Shown: piece after piece, positions 50,677 through 60,633 of the stretch | How positions within the stretch are numbered: the first letter of the stretch is position 1 | Layout: each line of letters opens with the position of its first letter | Assembly (NCBI GenBank): GCA_039925145.1 | Contig: JBDSZL010000088.1 | Location: 1-64,000, forward strand | Direction of reading: 5' to 3' | Length of the DNA: 64,000 bases | Source: JBDSZL01 sp039925145 | Lineage (GTDB): Bacteria; Acidobacteriota; Vicinamibacteria; Vicinamibacterales; SCN-69-37 | The notes under the pieces: model-generated | What the model was told of the DNA's origin: nothing | What the model saw: only the letters and a program-made list of their open reading frames with translations | Database searches by the model: none | Translations under genes and position numbers: made by a program

Positions 50677-53355
50677 TCAGACGAGTGTGGGATCGACCTT
50701 CTCGACGTCGATCTCCAGGTCCTTGTACGCCTGTTTGACCACCTTGACATCCACTTGCTTCTCGCGCGCCAGCGCCGCGAGCGTGGCGGCGGCAACGTGC
50801 CGCGCGTCCACTTCGAAGAAATTGCGGAGCGAGGCGCGATCCTCGCTGCGGCCGAATCCGTCGGTGCCAAGCGTGACCATCGGGCGCCCCACCCAGCGCG
50901 AGATCATATCCGGCTGACTCTTGAGATAGTCGGACGCGGCCACGACAATGCCAGGCGCGTCGGCCAGACACTCGGTCACATAGGGCACGCGGGGCTTCTC
51001 GCCGGGGTGCAGCAGATTCCACCGGTCGACCCGGTGCGCATCGCGATACAGCTCGTTGTAGCTGGTGGCGCTCCAGACATCGGCGGCCACGCCGTATTTC
51101 TCGAGCAGCTGCTGCGCCTTCGCCACTTCGTTCAGGATGGCGCCACTGCCGATGAGCTGTGCGCGCAGCTTGCCCTTGACATCGGGTGATGCGCTCCGCA
51201 ACCGGTACATCCCTTTGATGATGCCTTCCTCCACCCCTTCGGGCATCGGCGGCATCGCGTACTGCTCGTTCATCACGGTGAGGTAATAGAAGATCGCCTC
51301 GCCGTCGGCATACATCCGCTTGATGCCGTCGCGGATGATGATGGCCAGCTCGTAGGCGTAGGCCGGATCGTAGGCGCGGCAGCTCGGCACGGTGAGCGCC
51401 AGCACATGACTGTTGCCATCCTGATGCTGCAGCCCTTCGCCGGCAAGCGTCGTCCGTCCGGCCGTGCCGCCGAGGAGGAAGCCTCGGGCCCTCGCATCGG
51501 CTGCGGCCCAGATGAAGTCTCCCACCCGCTGGAAGCCGAACATGGAGTAGTAGATGAAAAACGGGATGGTGTTGACGCCGTGGGTGGCATACGCGGTGCC
51601 CGCCGCGATGAACGAGGAGAGCGACCCCGCTTCGGTAATGCCCTCCTCGAGAATCTGCCCGTCCTTGGCTTCCTTGTAGTACAGCAGCGTGTCCATGTCG
51701 ACCGGCTCGTAGAGCTGGCCGATGCTCGAGTAGATGCCGACCGCACGGAAGAGCGACTCCATCCCGAACGTGCGCGCTTCGTCGGGCACGATCGGCACGA
51801 CGAGCTTGCCAATTTCCTTGTCGCGCAGCAGCTTGGCGAGCAGCTTCACAAAGACCATGGTCGTCGAGGCCTTGCGGTCGCCCGTGCCCTTGGCGAACTC
51901 CTCGAAGACGTCGGTCATCGCCGGGCGTAATGGCTCGACGCGGACGACGCGCTTCGGGATCGAACCGCCGAGCGCGGCTCGGCGCTCGCGCATGTATCGC
52001 ATTTCGGGCGAGCTTTCCTCGGGACGGAAGAACGGCGCTTCGGCGATGCGATCGTCGGGGATCGGAATGCTGAACCGTTCGCGGAAATGCCGCAGGTCCG
52101 CCTCGTTCATCTTCTTCTGCTGGTGCGTGATGTTCTTGCCCTCGCCGGCCTCGCCCATGCCGTAGCCCTTGATGGTGCGGGCCAGGATCACGGTCGGAGC
52201 GCCCTTGTGCATGATGGCCGCGCGATAGGCGTTGTAGACCTTGACGGGATCGTGACCGCCCATGCGCAGCTTCTTGAGGTCGTCGTCGGAGAGATGACGG
52301 ACCATCTCGAGCAGCCGGGGGTCAGCACCCCAGAAGTGCTTACGCAGATAGGCGCCGCCTTCGACGACGTAGCGCTGGTACTGACCGTCGACGACTTCGC
52401 CCATGCGCTTGACCAGCAGGCCGTCGTGATCGCGAGCGAGCAGATCGTCCCAGTCGGAGCCCCACAGACACTTGATGACGTTCCATCCTGCGCCCCGAAA
52501 CACCGATTCGAGCTCCTGCACGATCTGGCCATTGCCGCGCACCGGGCCGTCGAGCCGCTGCAGGTTGCAGTTGATGACGAAAATCAGGTTGTCGAGCTTC
52601 TCGCGCGCGCCCAGGGAGATGGCGCCGAGCGACTCTGGTTCGTCGGTCTCGCCGTCTCCGAGAAACGCCCAAACCTTCTGCTCGGATGGCTGCTTGAGGC
52701 CGCGGTTTTCGAGGTACTTGATGAAGCGCGCCTGATAGATCGCGGTGAGGGGGCCGATGCCCATCGAGACGGTCGGGTATTCCCAGAAGTCCGGCATCAG
52801 CCACGGATGCGGATACGAGGAGAGCCCGCCGCCCGGCTTCAGCTCGCGCCTGAAGTTCTTCAGATGCTCTTCGGTGAAGCGACCCTCGAGAAAGGCGCGC
52901 GAGTAGATGCCCGGCGAGGCGTGTCCCTGGTAGAAGATGACGTCAGCATCGCTGCCGCCGTCCTTGCCCCTGAAGAAATGATTGAAGCCCACTTCGTACA
53001 GCGTGGCGGCCGAGGCGTACGTGGAAATGTGGCCGCCGATGCCGTCTGATTCGCGGTTGGCGCGCACGACCATTGCCAGTGCGTTCCAGCGGACCAGGCT
53101 CTTGATCCGGCGCTCGAGCGCCCCATCGCCCGGCACCGGCACCTGCTCGTGCGCCGAGATGGTGTTGATATACGGCGTCGTGACCGCATACGGCCCGCGC
53201 ACACCGGCCACGCGCGCCCGCGCGCTGAGGGCGTCGAGCAGACGGACAACCCGGCTCCTGTCGTTGTTCGCAAGCACGTAGTCGAGCGACTCGAGCCATT
53301 CGCGGGTTTCAAGTGCTTCGAGGGCGGCGGCGTCGGATGGGGCGAGATTCTTCAT
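50677..53355 (-). CDS. aceE: Pyruvate dehydrogenase E1, homodimeric
   Basis: An 892-residue homodimeric E1 (E. coli AceE is 887). Typical parts are NRESDGIGGHISTYASAATLY, YQGHASPGIYSRAFLEGRFT, the ThDP motif GDGETDEPESLGA with VINCNLQRLDGPVRG, HFWGADPRLLEM and YGMGEAGEGKNITHQQKKMN. It decarboxylates pyruvate and transfers the acetyl group to lipoyl-E2. It starts the PDH operon. The upstream 156 bp to the GDPD stop carry the promoter; a weak TAAAAT about 38 bp before the start is the only candidate -10 box I see. Confidence 0.97.
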   Translation of the reverse strand: MKNLAPSDAAALEALETREWLESLDYVLANNDRSRVVRLLDALSARARVAGVRGPYAVTTPYINTISAHEQVPVPGDGALERRIKSLVRWNALAMVVRANRESDGIGGHISTYASAATLYEVGFNHFFRGKDGGSDADVIFYQGHASPGIYSRAFLEGRFTEEHLKNFRRELKPGGGLSSYPHPWLMPDFWEYPTVSMGIGPLTAIYQARFIKYLENRGLKQPSEQKVWAFLGDGETDEPESLGAISLGAREKLDNLIFVINCNLQRLDGPVRGNGQIVQELESVFRGAGWNVIKCLWGSDWDDLLARDHDGLLVKRMGEVVDGQYQRYVVEGGAYLRKHFWGADPRLLEMVRHLSDDDLKKLRMGGHDPVKVYNAYRAAIMHKGAPTVILARTIKGYGMGEAGEGKNITHQQKKMNEADLRHFRERFSIPIPDDRIAEAPFFRPEESSPEMRYMRERRAALGGSIPKRVVRVEPLRPAMTDVFEEFAKGTGDRKASTTMVFVKLLAKLLRDKEIGKLVVPIVPDEARTFGMESLFRAVGIYSSIGQLYEPVDMDTLLYYKEAKDGQILEEGITEAGSLSSFIAAGTAYATHGVNTIPFFIYYSMFGFQRVGDFIWAAADARARGFLLGGTAGRTTLAGEGLQHQDGNSHVLALTVPSCRAYDPAYAYELAIIIRDGIKRMYADGEAIFYYLTVMNEQYAMPPMPEGVEEGIIKGMYRLRSASPDVKGKLRAQLIGSGAILNEVAKAQQLLEKYGVAADVWSATSYNELYRDAHRVDRWNLLHPGEKPRVPYVTECLADAPGIVVAASDYLKSQPDMISRWVGRPMVTLGTDGFGRSEDRASLRNFFEVDARHVAAATLAALAREKQVDVKVVKQAYKDLEIDVEKVDPTLV

Positions 53356-53511
53356 GTATCGGACTCGTTTCTGCGTCGGCGAATATCCGGTTCATTTTAC
53401 TGCCATGTGCGGACCGAAGATACAGAACCGTGCGGAACCGTGCACATGCGCTGGGCCGATGACGCCCATGCCGTTCGGAGATGTGTGTCCAGATGCCCCG
53501 CTCGCCGACGG

Positions 53512-54330
53512 TCACCGATCGGCCGTGGTCCTGTTGGCCGTGCGCGCGACAGCGACGGCCAGGTCAGGGCGGTCGCTGATGAGGCCAGTCACGCCCCAGC
53601 CGATCAACCGGCGCATCTGGTTCGGGTCATCGACAATCCACGCCTGGACCGGAACACCGGCCCGACGCGCCGCGCGGACGAACCCTTGCGTCAAAACTGG
53701 GCGGCCCTTGAGCTGCACGGGCACCTGAAACAACTGGTAGCGGTGCCGGCCAGGGCCCATCCAGATCCAGGCGCGGCGCAGAGCCGCCTGGACCTCGCGG
53801 CTCGACGCCGACGTCACGAGGTGACCGGCCCGTTCGCGGATCGCCTGCAGCACCCCGAGGCTGAACCCGCCGACGATCACGCGCGACTCGGCGCCGGCCT
53901 CCCGAATCACGTCCCATACGCGCCCCGCGGCCCGGATATCGGCGCCTTTGATCTCCACGATGAACGGCATGCCCGGAAACTGACGCAGGACGGCTGGCAG
54001 AGTCGGGATGGTGACGCCCGCGCCGCGGAAGCTGCCGCCGTCAGCGTCCGTGAAATGGTAGGCGGCATCGAGCTCCGCGAGCTCGCGCGCGGTGCACGCG
54101 CTCACCGGTCCTCGTCCATCGGTCGTGCGCTCCAGCGTGGGGTCGTGAATGACCATCAATTCGTCGTCTCGCGACAGGTGCACGTCGCACTCGATGGCGT
54201 CGACGCCGAGGCTTGCAGCGTGAGCAAAGGCGCTCATCGTGTTCTCGGGACGGAGCCGGGAACCGCCTCGGTGAGCAATGGCCGCGACGGACGACAGCGA
54301 CAGGAGCGGCGACAGCGTGGATGAAGGCAT
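53512..54330 (-). CDS. Glycerophosphodiester phosphodiesterase
   Basis: A 272-residue GDPD-fold enzyme. Active-site blocks are [40 protein letters not shown], and the later [12 protein letters not shown]; the C terminus holds [20 protein letters not shown] and GLISDRPDL. It hydrolyses glycerophosphodiesters to glycerol-3-phosphate and an alcohol. There is no clear signal peptide. ATG at 54330 was chosen for family length; an upstream in-frame start at 54429 exists but adds a low-complexity lead. Divergent from the AAA+/VWA pair. Confidence 0.9.
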   Translation of the reverse strand: MPSSTLSPLLSLSSVAAIAHRGGSRLRPENTMSAFAHAASLGVDAIECDVHLSRDDELMVIHDPTLERTTDGRGPVSACTARELAELDAAYHFTDADGGSFRGAGVTIPTLPAVLRQFPGMPFIVEIKGADIRAAGRVWDVIREAGAESRVIVGGFSLGVLQAIRERAGHLVTSASSREVQAALRRAWIWMGPGRHRYQLFQVPVQLKGRPVLTQGFVRAARRAGVPVQAWIVDDPNQMRRLIGWGVTGLISDRPDLAVAVARTANRTTADR

Positions 54331-54405
54331 CGGGAGGAGGGGACGAGGCCGGATTGGGTTGTGCCAACCGGCAGGATCCGGCACGCGCCGGCCGGGCGGG
54401 CGCGC

Positions 54406-54411
54406 TACTAT
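54406..54411 (+). promoter_or_regulatory. -10 box TACTAT for the AAA+ gene
   Basis: TACTAT lies 5 nt before the ATG at 54417 with no Shine-Dalgarno, suggesting a leaderless transcript for the AAA+/VWA operon. Confidence 0.45.
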
Positions 54412-54416
54412 GCAGT

Positions 54417-55934
54417 ATGACGCTACCATCTTCTCTCGGTGCGCTGCGCGCGGCCGTTCGCGCCGGTAGCGTGCCGCATCGATCGGTCAAGGATGAGCTG
54501 CGAGACAACCTCGCCGCGCACCTGCGCGCCGGCCGTTCGCTGTTTCCCGGCATCGTGGGCTACGACGACACCGTCGTGCCGCAGGTCGTCAACGCGATCC
54601 TCTCCAAGCACAACTTCATTCTGCTGGGGCTGCGCGGTCAGGCCAAGACACGCCTGCTGCGATCGCTCACCACGCTGCTCGACCCAGAGATTGCCGTCGT
54701 CCCAGGCTGCGAGATTCACGACGACCCGCTGCAGCCGCTCTGCCCGGTCTGCCGCGCGCGTGTCGCGGCCGAAGGCGACGAACTCGAGATCGGGTGGCTG
54801 CCGCGCGAACATCGCTATGTCGAGAAGCTGGCCACGCCCGACGTCACGATTGCCGACCTGATCGGGGACGTCGATCCCATCAAGGCCGCGCGTTCCGGAC
54901 GTGAGCTGAGCGATGAGCTCACGATGCATTACGGGCTGCTCCCGCGCTCGAACCGCGGCATCTTCGCCATCAACGAGCTGCCGGACCTGGCGGGCAAGGT
55001 GCAGGTCGGCTTGTTCAACATCCTGCAGGAGGGCGACGTCCAGATCAAAGGCTACCCGGTGCGCCTGCGCCTCGATCTGCTCATCGCCTTCAGCGCCAAC
55101 CCGGAGGACTACACCGCGCGCGGCAAGATCATCACGCCACTCAAGGATCGCATCGGGTCCGAGATTCGCACGCACTATCCGCGCTCACGCCACGACGCCA
55201 TGGCCATCACGGCGCAAGAGGCCTGGGTCGATCGCGACGCGCCGGGGGCGCTCGCCGTCCACGTGCCGGTGTACATCCGGGAGATCGTGGAAGAAATTGC
55301 GTTCCACGCACGCGGCGATCAGAAGGTCGACAAACGCTCCGGCGTCAGCCAGCGCCTGCCGATTACGGCGCTCGAGAACGTCATCTCGAACGCGGAACGG
55401 CGCGCGCTGGTCAACGGCGAAGCGGTCGCGGTGCCGCGTGTGAGCGACATCTACGCCTCGTTGCCGTCGCTCACCGGCAAGATCGAGCTCGAGTACGAGG
55501 GCGAGCTCAAGGGCGCCGAGCACGTGGCGCGCGAGCTGGTCCGTCAGTCGGTCGCCACGGTGTTCGACGGCCATGCCGGGCAGATCGACAGCCGCCCTGT
55601 CGTGGAATGGTTCGAACGCGGAGGCAGCCTCGAACTCTCCGACACGTCCTCGGCGGCGCAACTGCTCGCCGCCGTGGACGGCATTGCGGGCCTGTCGCGT
55701 GCGGCATCGGCGCTCGGCGGCCGCGAGACCGACCCCGAACCGCAGCGCGCGTCGCTCGCCGACTTCGTGCTCGAAGGGCTCTACGCGCTGAAGAAGATCA
55801 GCCGCACGGACGAAGGCAAGCTGTTCGGCACGGCCCCCGCGCCGCGCTCGCGCCCCGACACCCGCCCCACCGAGCCGCTGCTCGAAGACGACGATGAGCC
55901 GACCGGCCGGGGCAAGAAGAAGTATTACAACTGA
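54417..55934 (+). CDS. AAA+ ATPase with zinc-knuckle insertion (Mg-chelatase/MoxR-like)
   Basis: A 505-residue AAA+ ATPase related to magnesium-chelatase and MoxR types. Walker A is GLRGQAKT (71-78). An insertion between Walker A and B carries C98-x2-H101-x7-C109-x2-C112 (CEIH...CPVC), a plausible zinc knuckle. Walker B-like is [13 protein letters not shown], followed by [17 protein letters not shown] and sensor-like [15 protein letters not shown] and the arginine-finger region [10 protein letters not shown]. The C-terminal region ends in an acidic and lysine-rich tail. ATG at 54417 has a -10 box 5 nt upstream. The VWA gene follows by 19 bp. Annotated elsewhere as Mg chelatase, but no chelatase partner subunits are present. 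Confidence 0.88.
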   Translation: MTLPSSLGALRAAVRAGSVPHRSVKDELRDNLAAHLRAGRSLFPGIVGYDDTVVPQVVNAILSKHNFILLGLRGQAKTRLLRSLTTLLDPEIAVVPGCEIHDDPLQPLCPVCRARVAAEGDELEIGWLPREHRYVEKLATPDVTIADLIGDVDPIKAARSGRELSDELTMHYGLLPRSNRGIFAINELPDLAGKVQVGLFNILQEGDVQIKGYPVRLRLDLLIAFSANPEDYTARGKIITPLKDRIGSEIRTHYPRSRHDAMAITAQEAWVDRDAPGALAVHVPVYIREIVEEIAFHARGDQKVDKRSGVSQRLPITALENVISNAERRALVNGEAVAVPRVSDIYASLPSLTGKIELEYEGELKGAEHVARELVRQSVATVFDGHAGQIDSRPVVEWFERGGSLELSDTSSAAQLLAAVDGIAGLSRAASALGGRETDPEPQRASLADFVLEGLYALKKISRTDEGKLFGTAPAPRSRPDTRPTEPLLEDDDEPTGRGKKKYYN

Positions 55935-55953
55935 CCCTCGAACCACGAGGCCT

Positions 55954-57255
55954 ATGAAATATCGCTACAGCCGCCTGATCGAGGACCTGCTCGACGAGAT
56001 CGACTTCGAGTCGCTCGTCACGCAACTCTCGGATCTGCTCCTCTCGAGCGGGTTCAACAATCCCTGGGATCCGCAGAACGACGAAGACCGCTCGATGCAG
56101 GCGTTGCACGACGCCATCCTCGATGCGCTGCTCAACGGCGGGGCCATGTCGGAGGAAATGATCGACAAGCTGCTCTCGGACGCCACCGATCCGGGCGCCG
56201 ATGGGGAGCCTGGGAAAGAGACCCAGCGCGATCGACTCGAGCAACTGGTGCAGCAGATCATCGAGAAGCTGACCGAACAGGGGTACGTCAGTGTCTCCGG
56301 CAAGCCCGGCGCGCAGCAGTTTCAAGACCCGTCTGGACAGGGCGGCGCGACCGGCGGAGAAGGGCCGACCCGCTTCGAGGTCACCGACAAGGCGATCGAC
56401 TTTCTCGGCTATCGGGCGCTCCGCGATCTGCTCGGGTCGATGGGGCGCAGCAGCGTCGGCCGCCACGACACGCGCGAACTGGCGACGGGCATCGATGCCG
56501 GCGGTCCGCCGCGGGCCTACGAGTTCGGCGACACGATGAACCTCGACGCCTCGGCGACGGTGCTCAACGCCGTCAAGCGCGCCATGGTCGCGGGACGGCC
56601 GCTGATCGAGGCGGGCGGGGGCATCGCGGTCGACTATGAGGACCTGATGATCACGCAGGGTGACTATCAGAGCTCCTGCGCCACGGTCATCCTCCTCGAC
56701 TGCAGCCACAGCATGGTGCTCTACGGCGAAGATCGCTTCACGCCGGCCAAGCGCGTGGCCCTGGCGCTGTCGAACCTGATCCGTCATCAGTTTCCCGGCG
56801 ATGCGCTGAACGTCGTGCTGTTCCACGACTCGGCCGAAGAGGTTCCGCTGTCGCAACTGGGACGCGTGCGCGTAGGCCCCTACTACACCAACACACGCGA
56901 GGGGCTGCGCCTGGCGCGTCGCGTCCTCGAACGGCAGCGCAAGGACATGCGCCAGATCATCATGATCACCGACGGCAAACCCTCGGCCGTCACGCGTCCC
57001 GACGGACGCATCTACCGCAACGCGTTCGGGCTCGACCCATTCGTGCTCCGCGAGACGTTTGCCGAGGTAGCGGCGTGCCGGCGGGCCGGCATCATGATCA
57101 ACACGTTCATGCTGGCGCGCGACTACGACCTGGTGTCGTTCGTCCGCCGCGTCGCCCGGATCTGCCGGGGCAAGGCCTACTTCACGACGCCATACACGCT
57201 GGGCCAGTACGTCCTGCAGGACTACCTCACGAACAAGACGCGGACGGTCCACTAG
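55954..57255 (+). CDS. VWA domain protein, partner of the AAA+ ATPase
   Basis: A 433-residue cytoplasmic protein. The N-terminal half is helical, with acidic stretches ([46 protein letters not shown]), then a linker, then a VWA domain (about 235-420) with [20 protein letters not shown] (D249-x-S-x-S), [12 protein letters not shown] and [18 protein letters not shown]. The C terminus ends [11 protein letters not shown]. No membrane helix. Tandem with the AAA+ ATPase, in the pattern of RavA-ViaA or chelatase I-D pairs. Target unknown; the absence of a transmembrane helix separates it from the Bat cluster at 40-47 kb. Confidence 0.9.
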   Translation: MKYRYSRLIEDLLDEIDFESLVTQLSDLLLSSGFNNPWDPQNDEDRSMQALHDAILDALLNGGAMSEEMIDKLLSDATDPGADGEPGKETQRDRLEQLVQQIIEKLTEQGYVSVSGKPGAQQFQDPSGQGGATGGEGPTRFEVTDKAIDFLGYRALRDLLGSMGRSSVGRHDTRELATGIDAGGPPRAYEFGDTMNLDASATVLNAVKRAMVAGRPLIEAGGGIAVDYEDLMITQGDYQSSCATVILLDCSHSMVLYGEDRFTPAKRVALALSNLIRHQFPGDALNVVLFHDSAEEVPLSQLGRVRVGPYYTNTREGLRLARRVLERQRKDMRQIIMITDGKPSAVTRPDGRIYRNAFGLDPFVLRETFAEVAACRRAGIMINTFMLARDYDLVSFVRRVARICRGKAYFTTPYTLGQYVLQDYLTNKTRTVH

Positions 57256-57420
57256 GCGATTGCCGATCGCCGACGGTCAGGCTGCGGATTCCCCCGGCGT
57301 TCCGGGTATCATGGCGCTCGTGCGTCTTCTGAGGCCGCGCATCACGGCGCTCTGGGCCCCGGCCTGCAGCCAGGATGGGCGCAGGTTCCACGATGTCCGC
57401 CAATTGCCTTGACCTCTGTC

Positions 57421-58224
57421 ATGTCCCCCGACGGTAATCCTCCCGCCGCGGATTCCGCTCGGCCGGCAGGCGCGTTCGAGCGTCAGCCGGAGGTCGACCT
57501 GACCCTCGTCATCCCCTGCCTGAACGAGGAAGAAAACATCGAACAGATCCTGAGCCAGGTGCGCGACGCCCTGATTCAACAGAGCTTCACGTGGGAGATG
57601 ATTGTCATCGACGACATGAGCGACGACCAGACAGTCGTTCGCGCCGCCGCCTGGATCCAGAACCGTGGAGCCGACTGCCGCGTGTCGATCATCCAGCGGA
57701 CGCTGCACCGGCGAGGCTATGGAGCGGTGGTGCGCTACGGGGTGGCGCACGGGACCGGGCGCTACTGCATCTTCGTGTCCGCCGATGCGGTCGATCCGGT
57801 GCACCTGATCCCGGAGCTCTACCGGAAGATGGAAGAGGGACACGTGCTGGCCCAGTGCTCCCGCTACCTGGCTTCGGGAGACGACTCGACCATTCCGTTC
57901 AAGTACAAGTTCTTCCAGTTCTTCTTCCGACTCGGCGTCCGGCTGGCGATCGGCCAGCGGATTGCCGACTCCACCTACGCGTTCAAAATGTTCCAGCGGC
58001 GGGAACTGCTCGGGGTCGGCCTGAGCCAGAACCGCTTCAGCATCAGCCCGGAGATCACGTTCAAGTCGATCCTCCGCGGCGGCAAGGTGGCCTATGTCCC
58101 CGGTGCGCAAGGCACGCGCGAGCGGGGCGTCTCCAAATTCATCTTCCGCAAGGAAGGGCTGGGCTTCGGGTACTGCCTGCTGCGCGCCTTTCTCCATCGC
58201 CACAACTTGATCTACTGGTTCTGA
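57421..58224 (+). CDS. Family 2 glycosyltransferase
   Basis: A 267-residue GT-A glycosyltransferase. LTLVIPCLNEEENIEQIL opens the nucleotide-binding domain, VIDDMSDDQTVVRAAAW follows, and the DXD-like position is FVSADAVDPVHLIPELYRKM. Later parts, AQCSRYLASGDDSTIPFKYK and RIADSTYAFKMFQRRELLG, match polyprenyl-phosphate-type glycosyltransferases. No transmembrane helix is strong. Start: ATG 57421 rather than TTG 57409. The YfhO-like gene follows by 3 bp, so a glycan-transfer pair at the membrane is likely. The 165 bp upstream hold no gene I can support. Confidence 0.88.
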   Translation: MSPDGNPPAADSARPAGAFERQPEVDLTLVIPCLNEEENIEQILSQVRDALIQQSFTWEMIVIDDMSDDQTVVRAAAWIQNRGADCRVSIIQRTLHRRGYGAVVRYGVAHGTGRYCIFVSADAVDPVHLIPELYRKMEEGHVLAQCSRYLASGDDSTIPFKYKFFQFFFRLGVRLAIGQRIADSTYAFKMFQRRELLGVGLSQNRFSISPEITFKSILRGGKVAYVPGAQGTRERGVSKFIFRKEGLGFGYCLLRAFLHRHNLIYWF

Positions 58225-58227
58225 CGG

Positions 58228-60609
58228 ATGCACCCGGCGGCCGCCCAGACGGGGGTGACAGAATCCGGCAACGCGAGCCAAGCGTCCCGTCGGGATCGAC
58301 TGGTCGCGGCCCCGCTCGCGCTGCTGCTCGTCGTGGCCATCTTCCCCGATGTGATCTTCAAGGGCGCCAGCCTTCGGCTCACGGATCAGATGTGGGGATC
58401 GTACAAGCATCTGGACGTTCGGGCCGTGTACCCGAGGCCGGCCGATCGCACCTGGATGGATGGCTACACCGACATCGGCGGCGCCCTGTACCAATCCGAG
58501 CCCATGATGGAATTCATGCGGTACAGCCTCTGGACGCTGAACTCACCGTACTGGAATCCCTATTCGTCGGCGGGAGCGATTGGCCCAGAGACACTGGTCG
58601 ATCAGAAGTTCTCGGTCTTTACACTCCTCTACGCCGCCCTGAAGGGCGGGTCGTTCATCTACAACATCCTGACGCTGGCCTTCTTCTGGTTCGGCACCTT
58701 CATGGTGGTCAGAATCGTGCGGGAGCAACTGCGGCTGCACTCGCTGGCGGCGCTGGCGGCGGGCACCTTCTACCTGCTGAACGGCTACTCGTCCGCCAAC
58801 GTCGGCTCGAACGTCGCGCAGAACTACGTCGTCGTGCCACTCTGCCTGTACTGTGCGTTCAGCTGCGCAGAGCGATGGTCGGCACCAAGGTTTGCAACAC
58901 TCACGCTGGCCTTCGCCGCGCTTCTGTCCTTCACGTTTCTGCCGACCACGATTGTTGGGCTGATTGCGATCTTCGGCTGCACGATCGGCTACGCGCTGTC
59001 GCGCCGCGGCGAACGGCTCGTCCTCGTGCTCGTGCGTCAGGCCGCTGCGATCGTGCTCGCGGTGGCGGCACTCGCCGTGCTCTACCTGCCGTTCGTGGAG
59101 AGTCTGCCCATCACCGGCACGCTCGGCACCTACAGCGCCAGGGTCTTCTACCCCGCGTCCTGGACCGGGCTCCTGTCGCTCTTCACCTCGTCGCATTTCT
59201 TCGAGTCCTACGGAGCGCTCGAACCGGCCGCCGCAGCGGTCGTGGGGAACACGATCTTCCACTTCGGCGTGCTCGGCCTGGGGCTCGCGGCCTGTGCCTG
59301 GAACAGACGCGGCGGACACTGGCGCCCGCTGGTGTTGGTTTCTGCCGCGCTCGCCATCCTCGTGCTCGGCCGCGTGTTTGGCGCGCCAGGAGTGACACAG
59401 GCCTTCAATCTGTTTCCCGTGATTCGCAGCCTCGGATGCCAGTACTGGTGGGGCGCGATCGCCATTCCGCTCGTGTTCCTCGTGGCCATCGGCACCGACA
59501 ACCTGCTGCGGGGCGACGCCGCGATCGCGCCTGCCATCTTCGTGATGCTGACAGGGCTCGCCGCCGCGGTCACCGTCGGGGTGGTGTATGGCCTGCGCGA
59601 GCCGCACATCAACGAAAAGGCGCTCTCGCTGCTCTACGCGCTGTTGCTCACGCAAATATTTCTCTTCGCGGCGTGGCGCGCCCGCAACGCCGGGTCGACC
59701 CTTCGAACGGTGCTGACCGTGTCACTCGTCGCTCTGCTGTTCGGCGGACTGATGCGCGACGCGAAGCTCGTCCACTACCACGCCAACGACATCTTTGCCC
59801 ACCCGACATCGGACGTCGCCTTCGTTCAGACGCACATCGGCGACCAGCGCACGATGACGCTTGGGCCGTATGCGACCACGATGGAGAACGGGAGCGCGTT
59901 TCAGATCCAGGAAGTCACGTCGCTCAACATGGGCACGCTGCCCGGCTACCGCGCCTACTTCACCGCCATGACGCGCGATCTCCCGCCGCGGTTCCGGTGG
60001 GGCGATTTCGTGTCGCTCGCCTATCCTCAAGACGAACAGCGGCTGGAGTTCTTCGACTGGAATGCGGTGAGTCTGCTCGGCGTGAAGTACGTGGTGCTGC
60101 CACTGACCTATCGCCACTATCTCGACGCGTTCGCGGAGCGCGGGTTTCCCCTCGTGCACACGTCGCGCCTCACCGCGGTGATTGAGAATCCAGGTGTGTT
60201 CCCACGGGCGTTCGCCGTGGATGCCGACGGCGCGGGTCAGGACGTCCGTCTGCCGGACGGTCTCGATCTGCATGCTCTTCAGGCCGTACGCATCAGCCGC
60301 TATCGCAATGCGTCGGTCGAGCTCGAGGGATCGGTCAGTGGGCCACGCCTGATCGTGCTCACCGACAACTGTCACCCGAACTGGCATGCCACGCTCGACG
60401 GGGCTCCGGTGCCGATCGTGGTGGTGAACGGCACGTTTCGCGGCGTACGCGTGCCGGCGGGACCGTTCAGGATTGCGATGTCGTATCGCCCACGGACCCT
60501 GCCGTACGCAGTGGCCATCTCCGGCGTGGTGACCCTCACGCTCGTGGGAATGGCGTGTGGTCCAGCGGTGCTCCGACGAAGACGCCGGGCGAGCCTCCCG
60601 ACGTCGTGA
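58228..60609 (+). CDS. YfhO-like polytopic membrane protein
   Basis: A 793-residue membrane protein of the YfhO/GT-C-like family, with about 12-14 transmembrane helices between residues 25 and 520 and a soluble C-terminal domain of about 200 residues before a last helix (about 762-780). Recognisable features are FPDVIFKGASLRLTDQMWGS, SPYWNPYSSAGAIGPE (first luminal loop) and GSNVAQNYVVVPLCLYC. Homologues work with family 2 glycosyltransferases to glycosylate teichoic acids or other envelope polymers; here the neighbour gene supports that. The start ATG is 3 nt after the previous stop. The acceptor is unknown. Confidence 0.85.
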   Translation: MHPAAAQTGVTESGNASQASRRDRLVAAPLALLLVVAIFPDVIFKGASLRLTDQMWGSYKHLDVRAVYPRPADRTWMDGYTDIGGALYQSEPMMEFMRYSLWTLNSPYWNPYSSAGAIGPETLVDQKFSVFTLLYAALKGGSFIYNILTLAFFWFGTFMVVRIVREQLRLHSLAALAAGTFYLLNGYSSANVGSNVAQNYVVVPLCLYCAFSCAERWSAPRFATLTLAFAALLSFTFLPTTIVGLIAIFGCTIGYALSRRGERLVLVLVRQAAAIVLAVAALAVLYLPFVESLPITGTLGTYSARVFYPASWTGLLSLFTSSHFFESYGALEPAAAAVVGNTIFHFGVLGLGLAACAWNRRGGHWRPLVLVSAALAILVLGRVFGAPGVTQAFNLFPVIRSLGCQYWWGAIAIPLVFLVAIGTDNLLRGDAAIAPAIFVMLTGLAAAVTVGVVYGLREPHINEKALSLLYALLLTQIFLFAAWRARNAGSTLRTVLTVSLVALLFGGLMRDAKLVHYHANDIFAHPTSDVAFVQTHIGDQRTMTLGPYATTMENGSAFQIQEVTSLNMGTLPGYRAYFTAMTRDLPPRFRWGDFVSLAYPQDEQRLEFFDWNAVSLLGVKYVVLPLTYRHYLDAFAERGFPLVHTSRLTAVIENPGVFPRAFAVDADGAGQDVRLPDGLDLHALQAVRISRYRNASVELEGSVSGPRLIVLTDNCHPNWHATLDGAPVPIVVVNGTFRGVRVPAGPFRIAMSYRPRTLPYAVAISGVVTLTLVGMACGPAVLRRRRRASLPTS

Positions 60610-60633
60610 CCTGCAGTCGGAACGCGATGCGGC

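Noticed and set aside
54417..57255. True magnesium chelatase (I and D subunits)
   Set aside because: No H subunit or pigment-synthesis gene is near, and the VWA partner is not a fused AAA-VWA D subunit.
57311..57415. Short ATG frame before the glycosyltransferase (about 33 codons)
   Set aside because: No ribosome site, no -10 box at the leaderless distance, and an unremarkable translation.
57591..60185. 864-codon plus-strand frame across the glycosyltransferase and YfhO genes
   Set aside because: Out of frame with two genes that have recognisable domains; Arg/Ala/Pro-rich with no motif.
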